Shown here: positions 54,601-64,000 of the stretch, in pieces
Layout of the letters: each line of letters begins with the position of its first letter
How positions within the stretch are numbered: position 1 is the stretch's first letter
From: Ovis canadensis
Taxonomy: Eukaryota; Chordata; Mammalia; Artiodactyla; Bovidae
Length of the DNA stretch: 64,000 nucleotides
NCBI RefSeq assembly: GCF_042477335.2
Contig: NC_091245.1
Coordinates: 29,212,501 to 29,276,500, forward strand
Direction of reading: 5' to 3'
Notes under the pieces: model-generated
Seen by the model: the letters and a program-made list of their open reading frames with translations, nothing else
Database searches by the model: none
What the model was told of the DNA's origin: nothing
Made by a program: the position numbers and the translations under genes

Positions 54601-57600
54601 TGTTTTATAAACTGTATACTGCTACACAAATATATATATATTTGCAAGGTATTAAGATAACATTTGCTTTAAGAAAACACAATAGCCCAAAGAATTAAGG
54701 TACAGAATAGGTAAATTATGAAACAATAACTTGTTTTATAAAAGGATTCACAACAGGCTTCCAGAAGTTAACTTCTCTACTATATTTCAAATATTTAACT
54801 TGCCACAATTTACTTGAATTTCAATTTACAAGAGTATATCTCTTATGAGGCATTCTGTATTCATCACAGCATATCCTAAAAAAAGATAGTTATGTTTTTC
54901 TTATGATTAAAATTTCTCAGTGTAGAAGGCTAGTTACAAGAATTAGTAACTGGAGTTTTTTCCATAATTGACCTATTGTTTGCCAAACTATAGATTAAGA
55001 TTCAAATAAAAAGCTATTTTTAAAATGTTAGATTTAAAAGAAAACATACAATGAGAAAATTTTATTAGGGTAGTAAGGCACCAGTAAGATGCTAGGTAGT
55101 GTAGTATTAAGGATAAACTGTAGGGAATTCCTCGATGGTCTAACAGTTAGGACTCATTGCTCTTACTGCTGGGGCCTTGGATTCGATCCCTGGTCGGGGA
55201 ACTAAGATCCTATAAGTTGAGTGATGTGACCAAAAAGGAAAAAAGAATAAATGGTAACCTAAGATTAGGCAATAACTTAGGTTTCATAAAACTCATCAAA
55301 CTGCAACAAAATCCAAAACACTGAATGAGAGAAAACTTCCCTTTTTTGGTACAAAATCAAAAGCAGGTTTAGAAGTTAAAGGAAGGGAAAATTTGAAGTT
55401 CAATTCTTATTTTCTTACCTAGTCTTTAAAATAAAAAGTATCTGATATCTGATTAAAACCTGTCAAGAAACTATTTCTGCTCTAAGAAATTACAGGAAGC
55501 ATGCAGTCTGTACTATTGAAGTGCTGCACTTGAGACACAACAGTCTGCTTGTTCGCCTCTCCACTCAAGGGCTTGACCTGGTGTCTGACACAGGGTAGAC
55601 AACCATCACTCAGTGCTACTGGCCCTGTGTTTGGCGAGGGGCTGCAGGTGGTTGTCGGGGGAAGGCTCATATCAGAACTCCTTGGAGGAGTAGAAGGTTG
55701 CATACTTTGATAAAACCCTCCTCCCTCTAGAAGGCTTGATATTTCTTCCCAAGAGGGCACAAGGTACCCATTACCCTCTCCAGTCCACTTTCCCTTGCCA
55801 TCCTTAAGAATCTTCAGCATGGAGATGACTCCTCCTTAATCTATAGCCCTTATCCACCTCCCCTAGCCTCCTGTCTGGCCATGGAGATAAAAACTGAAAA
55901 TCCAACCCTCAAACCATTCAAATACAGAGTCATCCCTTGGCACTCCCGGGGCAATGGTTCCAGGACCGCTTCTCTCTCCTATACCAAAATCTGAGGGTGA
56001 TCAATTCCCTTTTATAAGTGGCACAGTATTTCCACATAACCTACACACATTTTCCCATACACTTTAAATCATCTCTAGATTACTTATAATACCTAATAAA
56101 ATGTAAATGCTATGTAAATACAGTTGATCCTTGAACAACTTAAGTTTAAACTATGCGGGAGAATTTATTTATATTTTTTAAAATTTTTTTTAATTAAAAA
56201 AAATTCATGTGAATTTTTTTCAATAAATATACAGTTGGCCCTCCAACTAAATTAATTAAAGCTTAACTGAGATGTCTGAAGAAGTGCATACTGTAACATA
56301 AATCAAAGACTCCCAACAAGAACAAGAGTGCTTCTGTACCACAGGAAAAAAAAACCCTGGGTTTTATTAAAGTAGAGTGAGTATCACCTTTTAAACAAAG
56401 CAAAATATCCAAAAGTACAGTTTTGGTAGGGAAAAGATGGAAAAAAAAGTTTTTTACTTTTGAGCAGTTAATAACTTTAAATTAATAAAAAGGACTATAT
56501 CTCTATGATACAAGCCAGATTTTATCTTCTGTACACATAAGTGAAGATGAATACATACAGAGACAGGCATCTTAAAAAGCCATCACTTTCTTCATCTTCA
56601 AGATAGTTCCTATGTGCTTGTGAACTTCTCATCTGCAGATCTGCTGAAATAATAAGGTACAAGTTAATGATATCCTATATTCCAAAAGGGGGTCTCAAAT
56701 GACTGCTTCTAGATATACACACTGTACCCAGTTATTTCTGTAAATGTAATCTGGCATAATGAATGCAAGTTCCTCTGGCACATTAAAAACCAACTGGACA
56801 CTATGCAACATTATGAATTTCCTATTTTATTTTAAAATTTTTATTGACATTGATGCTTTCCATGTCTGAATGTAATAATAGAATGGTTTGTTCAAATCTA
56901 AAGTTAAAGATGGGGCTTCCCTGGTGGTCCAATAGTTAAGAATCCGCTTGCCAAGGCAGGGCACAAGAGTTCAATCCCTGCTTCAGAAAGATCCTATATG
57001 CGGCGTGGCAACTAAGCCCATGCACCACAACTACTGAGTCAGTAGTCTAGAGCCTGGGGGGCCTAACTATCGTGTCCACACACCACAACTACAGAAGCCC
57101 ATGCTCTGCAGCAAGAGAAACAGGCACACTGCAATCAAGAGCAGCCCCTGTTCTTTGCAACTAGAGAAAGCACACAAGAGGCAATGAAGATCCAGCACAG
57201 CCAAAAAATAAAGAAATAAATAAATCTTTAAAAAATAAAAGATACAGTTAAAGATGGCTTTGTGCTGTGTGCTGTTATCATTCACCCACCAAAATAATTA
57301 AAAAGTTAATAAAATCAGTATTTAAGATAAGGAATGAGCTAATACCTTTAAAAAGGTAAGCATAGTTTCAGCTTGATGTTTTATATTTCTATGAGTTTAA
57401 ATTCACTTCTAGCATAGAAATAAAAAGAGAATAAAAACATATTTTCAGGGTAGTTTCACTATTTGGTTAGTTTATTGGAAGATACCAGAACATCTCCTTA
57501 GTTCATACTCAAAACATCCTTAAAGGAAAACTAAATGTTTTTAGAATAGTGATTCTCAAAGTGTGATCCCCAGACCACCAACAGAACTGAGCAATCTGTT

Positions 57601-60600
57601 AGAAATGCAAATTCTTATGTCTTATCCCAGATAGAGTATACTGGAAACTCTGGAGGCGGGCTCAGAAATGCTTTTAATAAGCTCCCCAGATCATAAAGCA
57701 CAGTAAAGTTTGAGGACCACAGTTTTTTTTTGTCGTTGTTGTTGACAGTACTCTTTAAATTAAGCTCACACACAAGAACAATTCACTTTTTATAAAAATG
57801 CTTGTGCAAGGGCTTCCCTGGTGGTCCAGTGGTTAAGAATCTGCCTTTCAATGCAAGGAACACGGGTTCAATGCTGGTGAGGGAACTAAGATCCCACATG
57901 CTGCAGGGCAACTAAGCTCGCAAGCCACAACTAGAGAGAAGCCAGAACAAGAGATCCCATACACTGCAACTAAGACACAAGGCAACCAAATAAATAAATA
58001 AATATGTTTTTTTAAATACTTGCACAATAAGAGGATATTAAATAAAGACCCTAGGTATATCTATATAGGATATGTTGTTCAGTCACTAAGTCACGTCTGA
58101 CTCTTTGCTACCCCATGGACTATGGCCTGCTCGGCTCCTCTGTCCACGAGATTTTCCAAGCAAGAATACTGGAGTGGGTTGCCATTTCCTTCTCCAGGGT
58201 ACCACGGTTTTAAGTCATTTATTCACCTTCCAACAATCATACAACCAATTCTACCAGCATTAGATCTGACTGCTCATGTGTTTAATCCTAGGCTACTGAA
58301 AATAAAACTTACAGGACATTTTGCTTAGTGATGAGTCTTTCAAATTTGTAGGCTCCTGTTCCAACTGTGGTGCATACTGGATTTCTGGCTTAGACTAAAA
58401 TGACAAGAAAGCAATTAAGTCGTTTGTACTTCTTAAGCCTTTCTCAGTAGCAAGTTCTGTAACATATCATCTCTACAGACATTCAAATTGAGAAAAAGTA
58501 ATAGAAGTATGGTATAAAAAATAAAACACAGTAACTACAATATATTTTAACTGCTAGTGCTGAACACTAGATCCAGTGTCTTGCAAAGAAACAGATTTCT
58601 ATCGTCGTCAAGAACAGTCAGTTTAATTTCCTGACAAAATAAAAAAAAATAAAATAAAAAACTAGATTACAACATAATGCATTAAGTATCATACCCTGTA
58701 AAAAAATGAGTTCTAATTCTGGTTGATCAGGAATCATTTGGCAGATTGCCAAAATTTCTGGTTAGACATCTCTATTTTTTCTCATCTGAAACATTCTGTT
58801 CTTTTCTACCTATGAATAACTCATAAATTATAGCTCAATACTCCATACTTTAGGGCTTCCCTGGTGCCTCAGCAGTAAAGAATCCGCCTGCCAATGCAGG
58901 AGATGTGGGTTTGATCGCTGGGTTGGTTGGGAAGATCCTCTGGAGAAGGAAACGGCAACCCACTCCAGTATTCTTGCCTGGGAAATACCCTGGGCAGAGG
59001 AACATGGCCAGCTACGGTCCATGGCGTCGCCAAGAGTCGGATACAACTAAGCGACTAAAAACATAGCAAACAACTCCATACTTTACATCTTCACATAGCT
59101 CTGATGCTCTGGAGTAGGGGGTTTCTCCATCATAATCATTCTTAAGTTGACACAAAGAGAAAAACAGTTAACCGTACATCTAATCAGGAATGAAGGACTC
59201 TACTCTTTAAGAGTCAACTTAAGTAGCTTTAGGAAATAGAACTTATTCATGAACTTAAGAGAAAATTCCTTCTGTGTTTCACATATTACCAAATTAGAGG
59301 GTACCCAAGACTCAGGATGATGCTAAAAATCACATACTAGGCTTACAGTAAGCCACTCACTTGACAAAAATAATTAAAAGGTTTACTTTAATTATTTCCT
59401 GAGAAAGCATCATAACATAATTTGTTGGCTGGTAAATTCGAGGAACTTAACAACCAAATTAAAAAGAAGACAGCATGGTAGGGTGGTATATGAGCCTTGG
59501 AGCTAAAGTAACCCAGGTTTGATGCTTAATTCTGTTTCTTCTGGCAGTATGACCTTGAACAAGTTAACTTCAAAGTTTCCTCATCAATAAAACAGCTGTA
59601 ATGCAACTTCACAGAGAAGGCAATGGCATCCCACTCCAGTACTCTCGCCTGGAAAATCCCATGGACGGAAGAGCCTGGTAGGCTGTAGTCCATGGGGTCG
59701 AGAAGAGTCAGACATGACTAAGCGACCTCACTTTCATTTTTCACTTTCATGCATTGGAGAAGGAAATGGCAACCCACTCCAGTGTTCTTGCCTGGAGAAT
59801 CCCAGGGACAGGGGAACCTGGTGGGCTGCCGTCTATGGGGTTGCACAGAGTTGGACACGACTGAAGTGATTTAGCAGCAGCAATGCAACTTCATGAAGTT
59901 GTTTGGCGAGCTGAGACAATACATATAAATGTCTAGTACACATGAACCTTCACTAAACAGCAGCTATAATTATCATATCCCATGACAAACAATGAACTGG
60001 GAGAAAAGTTCTCTCTCTAGAAGGCAACATGCTTCTTCAACAAACTCTTATCAGAGTTAAGAGGAAAAGCACTATTAACAACTAAAAATTATGTCCCGTT
60101 GCTTTTCTCTAATATCCATATGTGGTATAAATACACACCATTATTTACATTCAAACTACATTAATTTTTCTTATCTCTTATATCTGCTGCTGCTGCTAAG
60201 TCACTTCAGCCGTGTACGACTCTGTGCGACCCCATAAATGGCAGCCCATCAGGCTCCCCCATCCCTGGGATTCTCCAGGTAAGAACACTAGAGTGGGTTG
60301 CCATTTACTTCTCCAATGCATGAAAGTGAAAAGTGAAAGTGAAGTCACTTAGTCGTGTCCAACTTTTCACGACCCCATGGACCGCAGCCTACCAGGCTCC
60401 TTTTTTCCAGGCAAGAGCACTAGAGTGGGGTGCCATTGCCTTCTCCGCTCTTATATCTATAGGCTTCATTTTATCAATAAACCACTCTAAAATTTAGAAG
60501 ACTCAGAGATCTTGTTAGATACAGATCAATAGGCTTTAAATAGATTTCCAATGGGCAGCTGCTGCTGCTGCTGCTAAATCACTTCAGTCATGTCCGACTC

Positions 60601-63062
60601 TGTGCGACCCCTGATACAGCAGCCCACCAGGCTCCCCTATCCCTGGGACCCTCCAGGCAAGAACACTGGAGAGGGTTGCCATTTCCTTCTCCAATGCATG
60701 AAAGTGAAAAGTCAAAGTGAAGTCGCTCAGTCGTGTCCGACTCTGAGCAACCCCATCAACTGCAGCCTACCAGGCTCTTCCGTCCATGGGATTTTCCAGG
60801 CAAGAGTACTGGAGTGGGGTGCCATTGCCTTCTCCATTACTACTGCTAGTATTTAAATGACTCTATGAAGCACATTATTACCTGGAATATAACGATTTTT
60901 CCATCATCAGCTTGAAGATAAAAAGTCCATGAAGAGGTTATGAAGCTCTGTGCAGAGTCCACCATATCACTCCAGAATGATCTTACCAGAGTTAGAGGGA
61001 AGAGTAGATGCATTTTTGGCATCAGGGACATGAGCTTAAAAAAAGAAAATTAAATCAAGGTGAAATATATTATTTTTTATATACACATATACAAAAGAAC
61101 AATATAATCAAATCCTTATTTGGACAGAGTATAAAACAAGTGATTCTATTATCGTCATTAGCATCAGAGTAAACTCTTCATTATCTATGCAATTAACCAT
61201 GAGCTTAAATTCCTAGGATCCTTTAACGTATCACCTAATACAATATAAGCTACCTGTCACCTCTATCAAATTAACAGGCTTTTGAGTTAGGTCCAAAAAT
61301 GTAGAAAATCTAAACTCTTCTCTTTTGATTAAATAAGGATTAGCAAGGCCTCAAGAGGCAGAAGAGGAAGGGACAAATCTTTAATACTTTCATGTAAAAT
61401 GAACCATCCCATAACACACACCAATGGAAAAAAGGAAGGAAAAAAAATCAATCCAAGGAATATATGCATAAAATGTGAGATATCTGATAACAGGGCAGAG
61501 GGAGGGAAATATTTATGGGCTGACTACATACAGTAAGCTACTGATGAGATTTTTACATTAATTGGTATCGCCTCCCCTTTAATTCTGACTATTGACTAAT
61601 TCAACAGCACTGGGCCCCTCTAGAGAATAAGTATGAGATACCATTCACTGAACTCTAGAGATAGCTTTGGTTCTGGTTGTATTTCAAAAGAAAGACACTA
61701 TGGGGTTATTAAGGGAGAAGAGCTTTTAGAATCAGAAGAGATCTGTACTCGTGATCTAATTTTTCCACTTAAAAGCTGTGAAATCATTCATTGATTAGTT
61801 CACTAAGTAAGCATTCATTGAGATTATAAGTTTTAAGAGTCAGAAACCATGTGTGTTTTATTCATCTTTTATTCATCCACATGTGTCTGTGCTTAATCTA
61901 CGCAGGACAGAGGTGAAACACGGTGTGATACATGTCTGTGGGGAGAGGCATCTAACCCAAACTGGGGTGAGAGGTGGCTAAGAAGGCTTCACAGAGGACA
62001 TGATACTTGCCCTGAGTCAAAAGGATTCACTAGGCAGAGAACAGAAGAAACAAGAAATAATGTCACCATTAACATATTACAAACATTAAGAACTTCTTAG
62101 TATGTACATAATTAAAGGGAAATAAAAAAGGGTCTTAAAAATTAGAAAATATGTTTAAAGTTACTCGTAAGAGAAACACAAATTAAAACTGTAATAAAAG
62201 TACTACATTGCCAAGGACTGGGAGGAGGAGGAAAAGACAGTGACTGCTAACGGGTATGAGATTTCTTTTTTCGATAATGAAAACGTTGTGGAAGTAGATA
62301 GTAATGATGGTTGCACAGTCTGGAATAGACTAAAAACTACTGCACTGAATACTTCAGAAGAATGATTTTTATAGTATGAATTATATGTCAATTTTAAGAC
62401 GTGATAGAAATTCCATACAAGGCAATTTTGCTCTATTTCCCAAAATTAAAAATGCATATACTTAACTCAGCAATTGTTTCCTATGATTTTATTCTAGAAA
62501 TATAAATGTAAAAAATAGGCAACATTATATGTAAATCTAAAATATTAGAAACAACCTTGCTGCTGCTGCTGCTAAGTCACTTCAGTCGTGTCCGACTCTG
62601 TGCGACCCCATAGATGGCAGCCCACCAAACCCAGAAACAATCCTACATGTCCATAAGCAAGGGACTACTTAAATAAATGATACATCCATATAATGAAATT
62701 ATGTATGTTCTGGAAAGAAATGAGTAGACAGTCTTTAATTATATTTTAGAAAAGAATACATGTATCCTTGTATAAAATGCCTCTGCACTGGTAACCCTGG
62801 CTACATTAATGGAGGAAAATGGAGTGGCTAAGAGATACAGGGGTAGGAAACTTTTCACTAAAGAACTGATCTTTGAACAATGGCAGGGATTAGGGGTGCT
62901 GAAATCTGTGAATATACACAGATAATAGTTGGTCTCCCATGTTTGTGATTCTGCATCTGAGAATTCAACCAACTATAGATCACGTAGTACAGTATAATAT
63001 TAAGAAAAAAAAAATTCAAGTGTAAATGGTCCCGCAGTTAAAATCCATGTTTTTCAAGGGTC

Positions 63063-63116
<54 letters not shown>

Positions 63117-64000
63117 TTTTTTCACCTTTTGAATTCTGTACCATGCGGTTGTATTTCCTATGTCAAAGTTAATTCAAAAACTTTCCCCCAAACGCTTGGA
63201 TAGAGTAAGAGGGGTAGAAATTCTAAGAGATGATATAGAAGAGGTAATCAGAAGCCAGGCTGTGATAAATGGTTTGGACTTAAACCTGTATATAATGGGA
63301 AGCTACTGAAGAATATAAGATAGAATCATGACATGAGATTTCCATTTAGAAATAAATATCCAGACACAGACTAGACAATAGACTAGAAGGGGCTAAAGTG
63401 GGAAAACAGACTGGAAGCTCATTTAGTAATACAGATGAGAAATGATGCTGATCTAAGGTAATGGCAGATAAGGTAAAAGGAACTCTCCACTTCTCTGAGC
63501 CTCAGTTTTTTCATATGCAAAATGGGGATAATACTGTCACCAGACCAAGAAAAAAAACAAAATGAGATTATGGGTGTGAACATACCTCTTAACATTAAAG
63601 CCTTATACAAAAGTAACTGACTTTTCTATTTGCAAAAATAATTTGTTTGCTGAAACTAATTATAAAATATAATACTGAAATAGGATCATGTGAACAATAT
63701 ACATTTCAATACAAAGTGCAATCTAAGCAGGCATTTCTGAAGGGCAGTACTGTTTCATACTTGTTCTTGTCTCAATTCTGCGTATGGCAGCTGATTCTGG
63801 CAACCAAGATGGCAAGCATATTGCTCATCAGATTGGGAATATGCTTCTGTACATGCTGGAAGAGAAAAACAGTAAATTACAAGGAAAAAAGAGAAGGAGA
63901 GAAAGAAAAGGGATAGACTAGAAAGTAAGGAATTTAGCATTTTATAAAGCAATTTATTATACTTTAAAAGTATTTCATTAATATGAATTTTCATATTTGG
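45065..64000 (-). CDS. TMEM59: TMEM59, 3' part of gene (six coding exons plus 3' UTR)
   Basis: Transmembrane protein 59, a type I Golgi/late endosome glycoprotein that modulates glycosylation and recruits ATG16L1 in selective autophagy (family knowledge). Spliced minus-strand order: 63761-63855, 60882-61034, 58313-58394, 56559-56640, 54138-54246, 45642-45797; 677 bases, 224 complete residues, stop TAA. This corresponds to about residues 100-323 of the human protein; the signal peptide and first lumenal exons are right of the window. Visible parts: cysteine-containing lumenal domain (YACHLGCQNQLPYAELRQEQ), a membrane-proximal acidic stretch (LEDEESDGF), one transmembrane helix (GWILTMTLVLSVMVLLWICC) and a cytosolic tail with the ATG16L1-binding pattern YVPSEKLSIYGDL. 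All GT/AG splice sites and phases agree. Confidence 0.96.
45642..45797 (-). CDS. TMEM59: TMEM59 terminal coding exon
   Basis: Acceptor CTTTTGCAG; 51 codons, KLSIYGDLEFMNEQKLNR to KVNLAHSEI, stop TAA at 45642-45644. Cytosolic tail. Confidence 0.95.
   Translation of the reverse strand, partial: KLSIYGDLEFMNEQKLNRYPASSLVVVRSKAEDHEEAGPLPAKVNLAHSEI
45798..46631 (-). other. TMEM59 last intron, unassigned part
   Basis: AT-rich; no clear repeat or gene. Confidence 0.5.
46632..46836 (+). mobile_element. CHR-type SINE
   Basis: GGACTTCCATGATGGTCTAG head, GGTTCGATCCCTGGTCAGGG, CAAGCCACAACCAGAAGATC and an AAATAAATAAATAAGC tail. TMEM59 intron. Confidence 0.85.
46935..47115 (+). mobile_element. L1 3' UTR remnant
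   Basis: AAGAGGCCAGAAAGACATGG, GGAGTGATGAAAATGTTCTA and AAAGTGATTGTCATGATGGC. Confidence 0.7.
47342..47391. repeat. 30-bp-period short tandem duplication
   Basis: ACTTAACATTTAAAAGCCTT at 47342-47361 recurs exactly at 47372-47391 with a diverged spacer. Confidence 0.9.
47555..47682 (-). mobile_element. Bov-A monomer (antisense)
   Basis: AAGTGAAAGTCAAAGTGGTT, GCTCAGTTGTGTCTGAC, and the end GGTTGCCATTTCCTTCTCC. Confidence 0.88.
48450..48658 (-). mobile_element. Bov-tA SINE (antisense)
   Basis: GTCACTCAGTTGTGTGACTC, GGGGATCTTCCCGATCCAGG, CAAACCCAGGTCTCCTGC and GAGCCACCAGGGAAGCCCC. Confidence 0.9.
48930..49480 (+). mobile_element. L1 ORF2 remnant
   Basis: AATTAATAGAACAAATAGA, GTCTGTTCTCTTATCACAGT, GGAATTATGTTAGAAATCAG and TATTTGGAAATTAAATGTAC are in L1 ORF2 order. 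Decayed; TMEM59 intron. Confidence 0.7.
49481..51633 (-). other. TMEM59 last intron, unassigned part
   Basis: About 2 kb of AT-rich intronic sequence with a 9-G run at about 50695-50703. No feature supported. Confidence 0.5.
51634..51853 (-). mobile_element. Bov-A2 SINE (antisense, truncated)
   Basis: CTGCTGCTAAGTCACTTCAG, linker GAAAGTGAAAGTGAAGTCGC, stops at TTTTCCAGGCAAGAG instead of continuing to CTTCTCC. Confidence 0.9.
52870..53100 (+). mobile_element. MIR SINE remnant
   Basis: GAGTTGCAGAGTCAAAAGAC, CTGTGCAACCCCAGGAAAGT and TTACTCATCTACAAAATGAA. Confidence 0.72.
53737..53868 (+). mobile_element. Short CHR-type SINE
   Basis: GGGGATTCCCCGGCAGTCC head, TTTGATCCTTGGCTGGGGAA, GTGGCACAGCCAAAAATT end. 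It lies about 0.27 kb from the transmembrane exon. Confidence 0.8.
54138..54246 (-). CDS. TMEM59: TMEM59 coding exon (fifth in window, transmembrane)
   Basis: Acceptor TTTTTTCCAG, donor GAG|GTAAAT. 36 codons, NSGWILTMTLVLSVMVLLWI to EQYVPSE. Contains the only transmembrane helix; its last residues start the ATG16L1-binding motif. Confidence 0.95.
55122..55240 (+). mobile_element. Short CHR-type SINE
   Basis: AGGGAATTCCTCGATGGTC, GGATTCGATCCCTGGTCGGG, AACTAAGATCCTATAAG, GTGACCAAAAAGG end. Confidence 0.8.
55925..56115 (-). mobile_element. Tigger-like DNA transposon remnant
   Basis: CAGAGTCATCCCTTGGCACT, GGGGCAATGGTTCCAGGACC, ATACCAAAATCTGAGGGTG and AGATTACTTATAATACCTAA follow the reverse strand of a Tc1/mariner Tigger-type non-autonomous element. 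No transposase. Confidence 0.65.
56122..56250 (+). mobile_element. Second Tigger-like terminal fragment
   Basis: ACAGTTGATCCTTGAACAAC is the classic Tigger terminal inverted repeat; the rest is A/T-rich and degenerate, ending near ACAGTTGGCCCTCC. Confidence 0.6.
56559..56640 (-). CDS. TMEM59: TMEM59 coding exon (fourth in window)
   Basis: The conserved frame (SYLQMR at the joint) uses the second AG of a TTTCAGCAG tandem acceptor; donor CT|GTATGT. 26 whole codons, LQMRSSQAHRNYLEDEESDG to LRCLS, just before the membrane helix. Confidence 0.93.
56914..57245 (+). mobile_element. CHR-type SINE, long form, with 12-bp TSD
   Basis: GGCTTCCCTGGTGGTCCAAT head, a CATGCACCACAACTACTGAG body and CCAGCACAGCCAAAAAATAA tail. 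Flanked by perfect AGTTAAAGATGG at 56902-56913 and 57246-57257. Confidence 0.93.
57547..57727. mobile_element. MER5A-like hAT remnant
   Basis: AGTGATTCTCAAAGTGTGAT, CTGTTAGAAATGCAAATTC and AAGTTTGAGGACCACAG; the two ends form an imperfect inverted pair. Confidence 0.78.
57808..58007 (+). mobile_element. CHR-type SINE
   Basis: GGGCTTCCCTGGTGGTCCAG head, GGGTTCAATGCTGGTGAGGG, CAAGCCACAACTAGAGAGAA and an AAATAAATAAATAAAT tail. Confidence 0.87.
58070..58198 (-). mobile_element. Bov-A monomer (antisense)
   Basis: GTTCAGTCACTAAGTCACGT to GCCATTTCCTTCTCCAGGG. It lies 115 bases downstream (in gene sense) of the TMEM59 exon 58313-58394. Confidence 0.87.
58313..58394 (-). CDS. TMEM59: TMEM59 coding exon (third in window)
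   Basis: Acceptor CATTTTAG, donor T|GTAAGT. 27 codons, SKPEIQYAPQLEQEPTNL to SLSKMS, plus one base. Flanked by Bov SINEs in opposite orientations. Confidence 0.94.
58853..59072 (+). mobile_element. Bov-tA SINE with 13-bp TSD
   Basis: GGGCTTCCCTGGTGCCTCAG head to GGATACAACTAAGCGAC. Flanked by perfect ACTCCATACTTTA at 58840-58852 and 59073-59085. Confidence 0.94.
59612..59882 (+). mobile_element. Bov-A2 SINE with 11-bp TSD
   Basis: Two Bov-A units with the linker CATTTTTCACTTTCATGCA. Flanked by perfect ATGCAACTTCA at 59601-59611 and 59883-59893. Confidence 0.94.
60186..60447 (-). mobile_element. Bov-A2 SINE (antisense) with 11-bp TSD
   Basis: GCTGCTGCTGCTAAGTCAC start, CATTGCCTTCTCCG end. 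Flanked by perfect CTCTTATATCT at 60175-60185 and 60448-60458. Confidence 0.94.
60558..60836 (-). mobile_element. Bov-A2 SINE (antisense)
   Basis: (GCT)n start, two Bov-A units, end GCCATTGCCTTCTCC. It lies 46 bases from the TMEM59 exon at 60882-61034. No clear TSD. Confidence 0.92.
60882..61034 (-). CDS. TMEM59: TMEM59 coding exon (second in window)
   Basis: Acceptor TTTTTTAAG, donor CAG|GTAATA. 51 codons in phase 0, LMSLMPKMHLLFPLTLVRSF to DDGKIVIFQ; highly conserved lumenal segment. Confidence 0.95.
61035..62199 (-). other. TMEM59 intron, largely unassigned
   Basis: AT-rich. An L2-like stretch lies at about 61900-62050 (GAAGGCTTCACAGAGGACAT, TTGCCCTGAGTCAAAAGG). No gene supported. Confidence 0.5.
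62200..62760 (+). mobile_element. L1 3' UTR remnants split by Bov-A
   Basis: GACAGTGACTGCTAACGGGT, AGTAATGATGGTTGCACAGT and, after other sequence, GTCCATAAGCAAGGGACTAC and CATCCATATAATGAAATTAT. Old L1 pieces with a Bov-A inserted at 62557-62632. Confidence 0.7.
62557..62632 (-). mobile_element. Truncated Bov-A (antisense) with TSD
   Basis: (TGC)n, CTAAGTCACTTCAGTCGTG, GTGCGACCCCATAGATGGC, CAGCCCACCA. Flanked by AGAAACAACC (62547-62556) and AGAAACAATCC (62633-62643). Confidence 0.88.
62866..63067. mobile_element. Tigger-like non-autonomous DNA transposon
   Basis: The left end AACTGATCTTTGAACAATGG and the right end CAAGGGTCAACTGTG form inverted repeats of the Tigger type; inside is CTGCATCTGAGAATTCAACC. 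The right terminal repeat runs straight into a (TG)n array. Confidence 0.7.
63066..63116. repeat. (TG)n(TA)n compound microsatellite
   Basis: About twenty TG units (63066-63106) followed by five TA units and a T run. Likely length-polymorphic. Confidence 0.95.
63440..63600 (+). mobile_element. MIR SINE remnant
   Basis: CCACTTCTCTGAGCCTCAGT followed by TTTTTCATATGCAAAATGGG; TMEM59 intron, 0.16 kb from the exon at 63761. Confidence 0.75.
63761..63855 (-). CDS. TMEM59: TMEM59 coding exon (first in window)
   Basis: Acceptor TCTTCCAG, donor CAA|GTATGA. Two bases complete an Ala codon from the exon outside the window; 31 codons follow, CTEAYSQSDEQYACHLGC to RQEQ. Lumenal. Confidence 0.94.

Noticed and set aside
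1-64000. CRISPR arrays, operons, phage or other prokaryotic systems
   Set aside because: The spliced mammalian genes and ruminant SINEs exclude a prokaryotic source, and no regularly spaced repeat array is present.

Overview
This is a mammalian, almost certainly ruminant (bovid or cervid type), nuclear DNA window. The evidence is dozens of Bov-tA and Bov-A/Bov-A2 SINEs, CHR-type tRNA-Glu SINEs and pieces of the BovB (RTE) LINE, over an older layer of MIR, L2, L1, hAT (MER5A-like) and Tigger-like remnants. I found no bacterial, phage or organellar features and no CRISPR array.

Three protein-coding genes can be reconstructed exon by exon, in the order seen on human chromosome 1p32.3. (1) LRRC42, plus strand, 1-8665: the last six coding exons (269 complete codons before the stop) plus the 3' UTR; its 5' exons lie before the window. 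(2) LDLRAD1, minus strand, 27573-37266: complete, six coding exons, 207 codons, encoding a short type II membrane protein with cysteine-rich LDL-receptor class A modules. (3) TMEM59, minus strand, 45642 to beyond 64000: the last six coding exons (224 complete codons before the stop) and the 3' UTR; signal peptide and N-terminal exons lie beyond the right edge. LRRC42 and LDLRAD1 converge; LDLRAD1 lies downstream of TMEM59 on the same strand. Splice sites are GT/AG throughout and all phases join in frame. The three genes are neighbours, not a pathway: LRRC42 is a little-studied LRR protein, LDLRAD1 is known mainly as a transcript of ciliated epithelium, and TMEM59 is a Golgi/endosomal protein linked to selective autophagy.

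The LRRC42-LDLRAD1 gap (8.7-27.5 kb) is mostly transposon debris: a degenerate L2-like tract (10.9-12.2 kb), a nested L1/BovB/SINE tract (15.3-21.7 kb) and two solo-LTR-like blocks (about 23.6-24.3 and 24.6-25.7 kb). The LDLRAD1-TMEM59 gap (37.3-45.1 kb) holds MIR, MER5A-like, BovB, Bov-A2 and Bov-tA copies, another LTR-like block and a perfect 56-bp tandem duplication. TMEM59 introns are AT-rich and full of SINEs in both orientations.

I found no new multi-gene system. The items most worth checking are an RFX X-box-like site beside LDLRAD1 exon 2, a ~214-bp direct repeat pair bracketing the last LDLRAD1 exon, a CAGCAG tandem acceptor in TMEM59, inverted SINE pairs around TMEM59 exons, an internally expanded Bov-tA, and the 56-bp tandem duplication. 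Repeat family names come from recognising consensus-like phrases by eye, so repeat edges are approximate except where a target-site duplication (TSD) is given.
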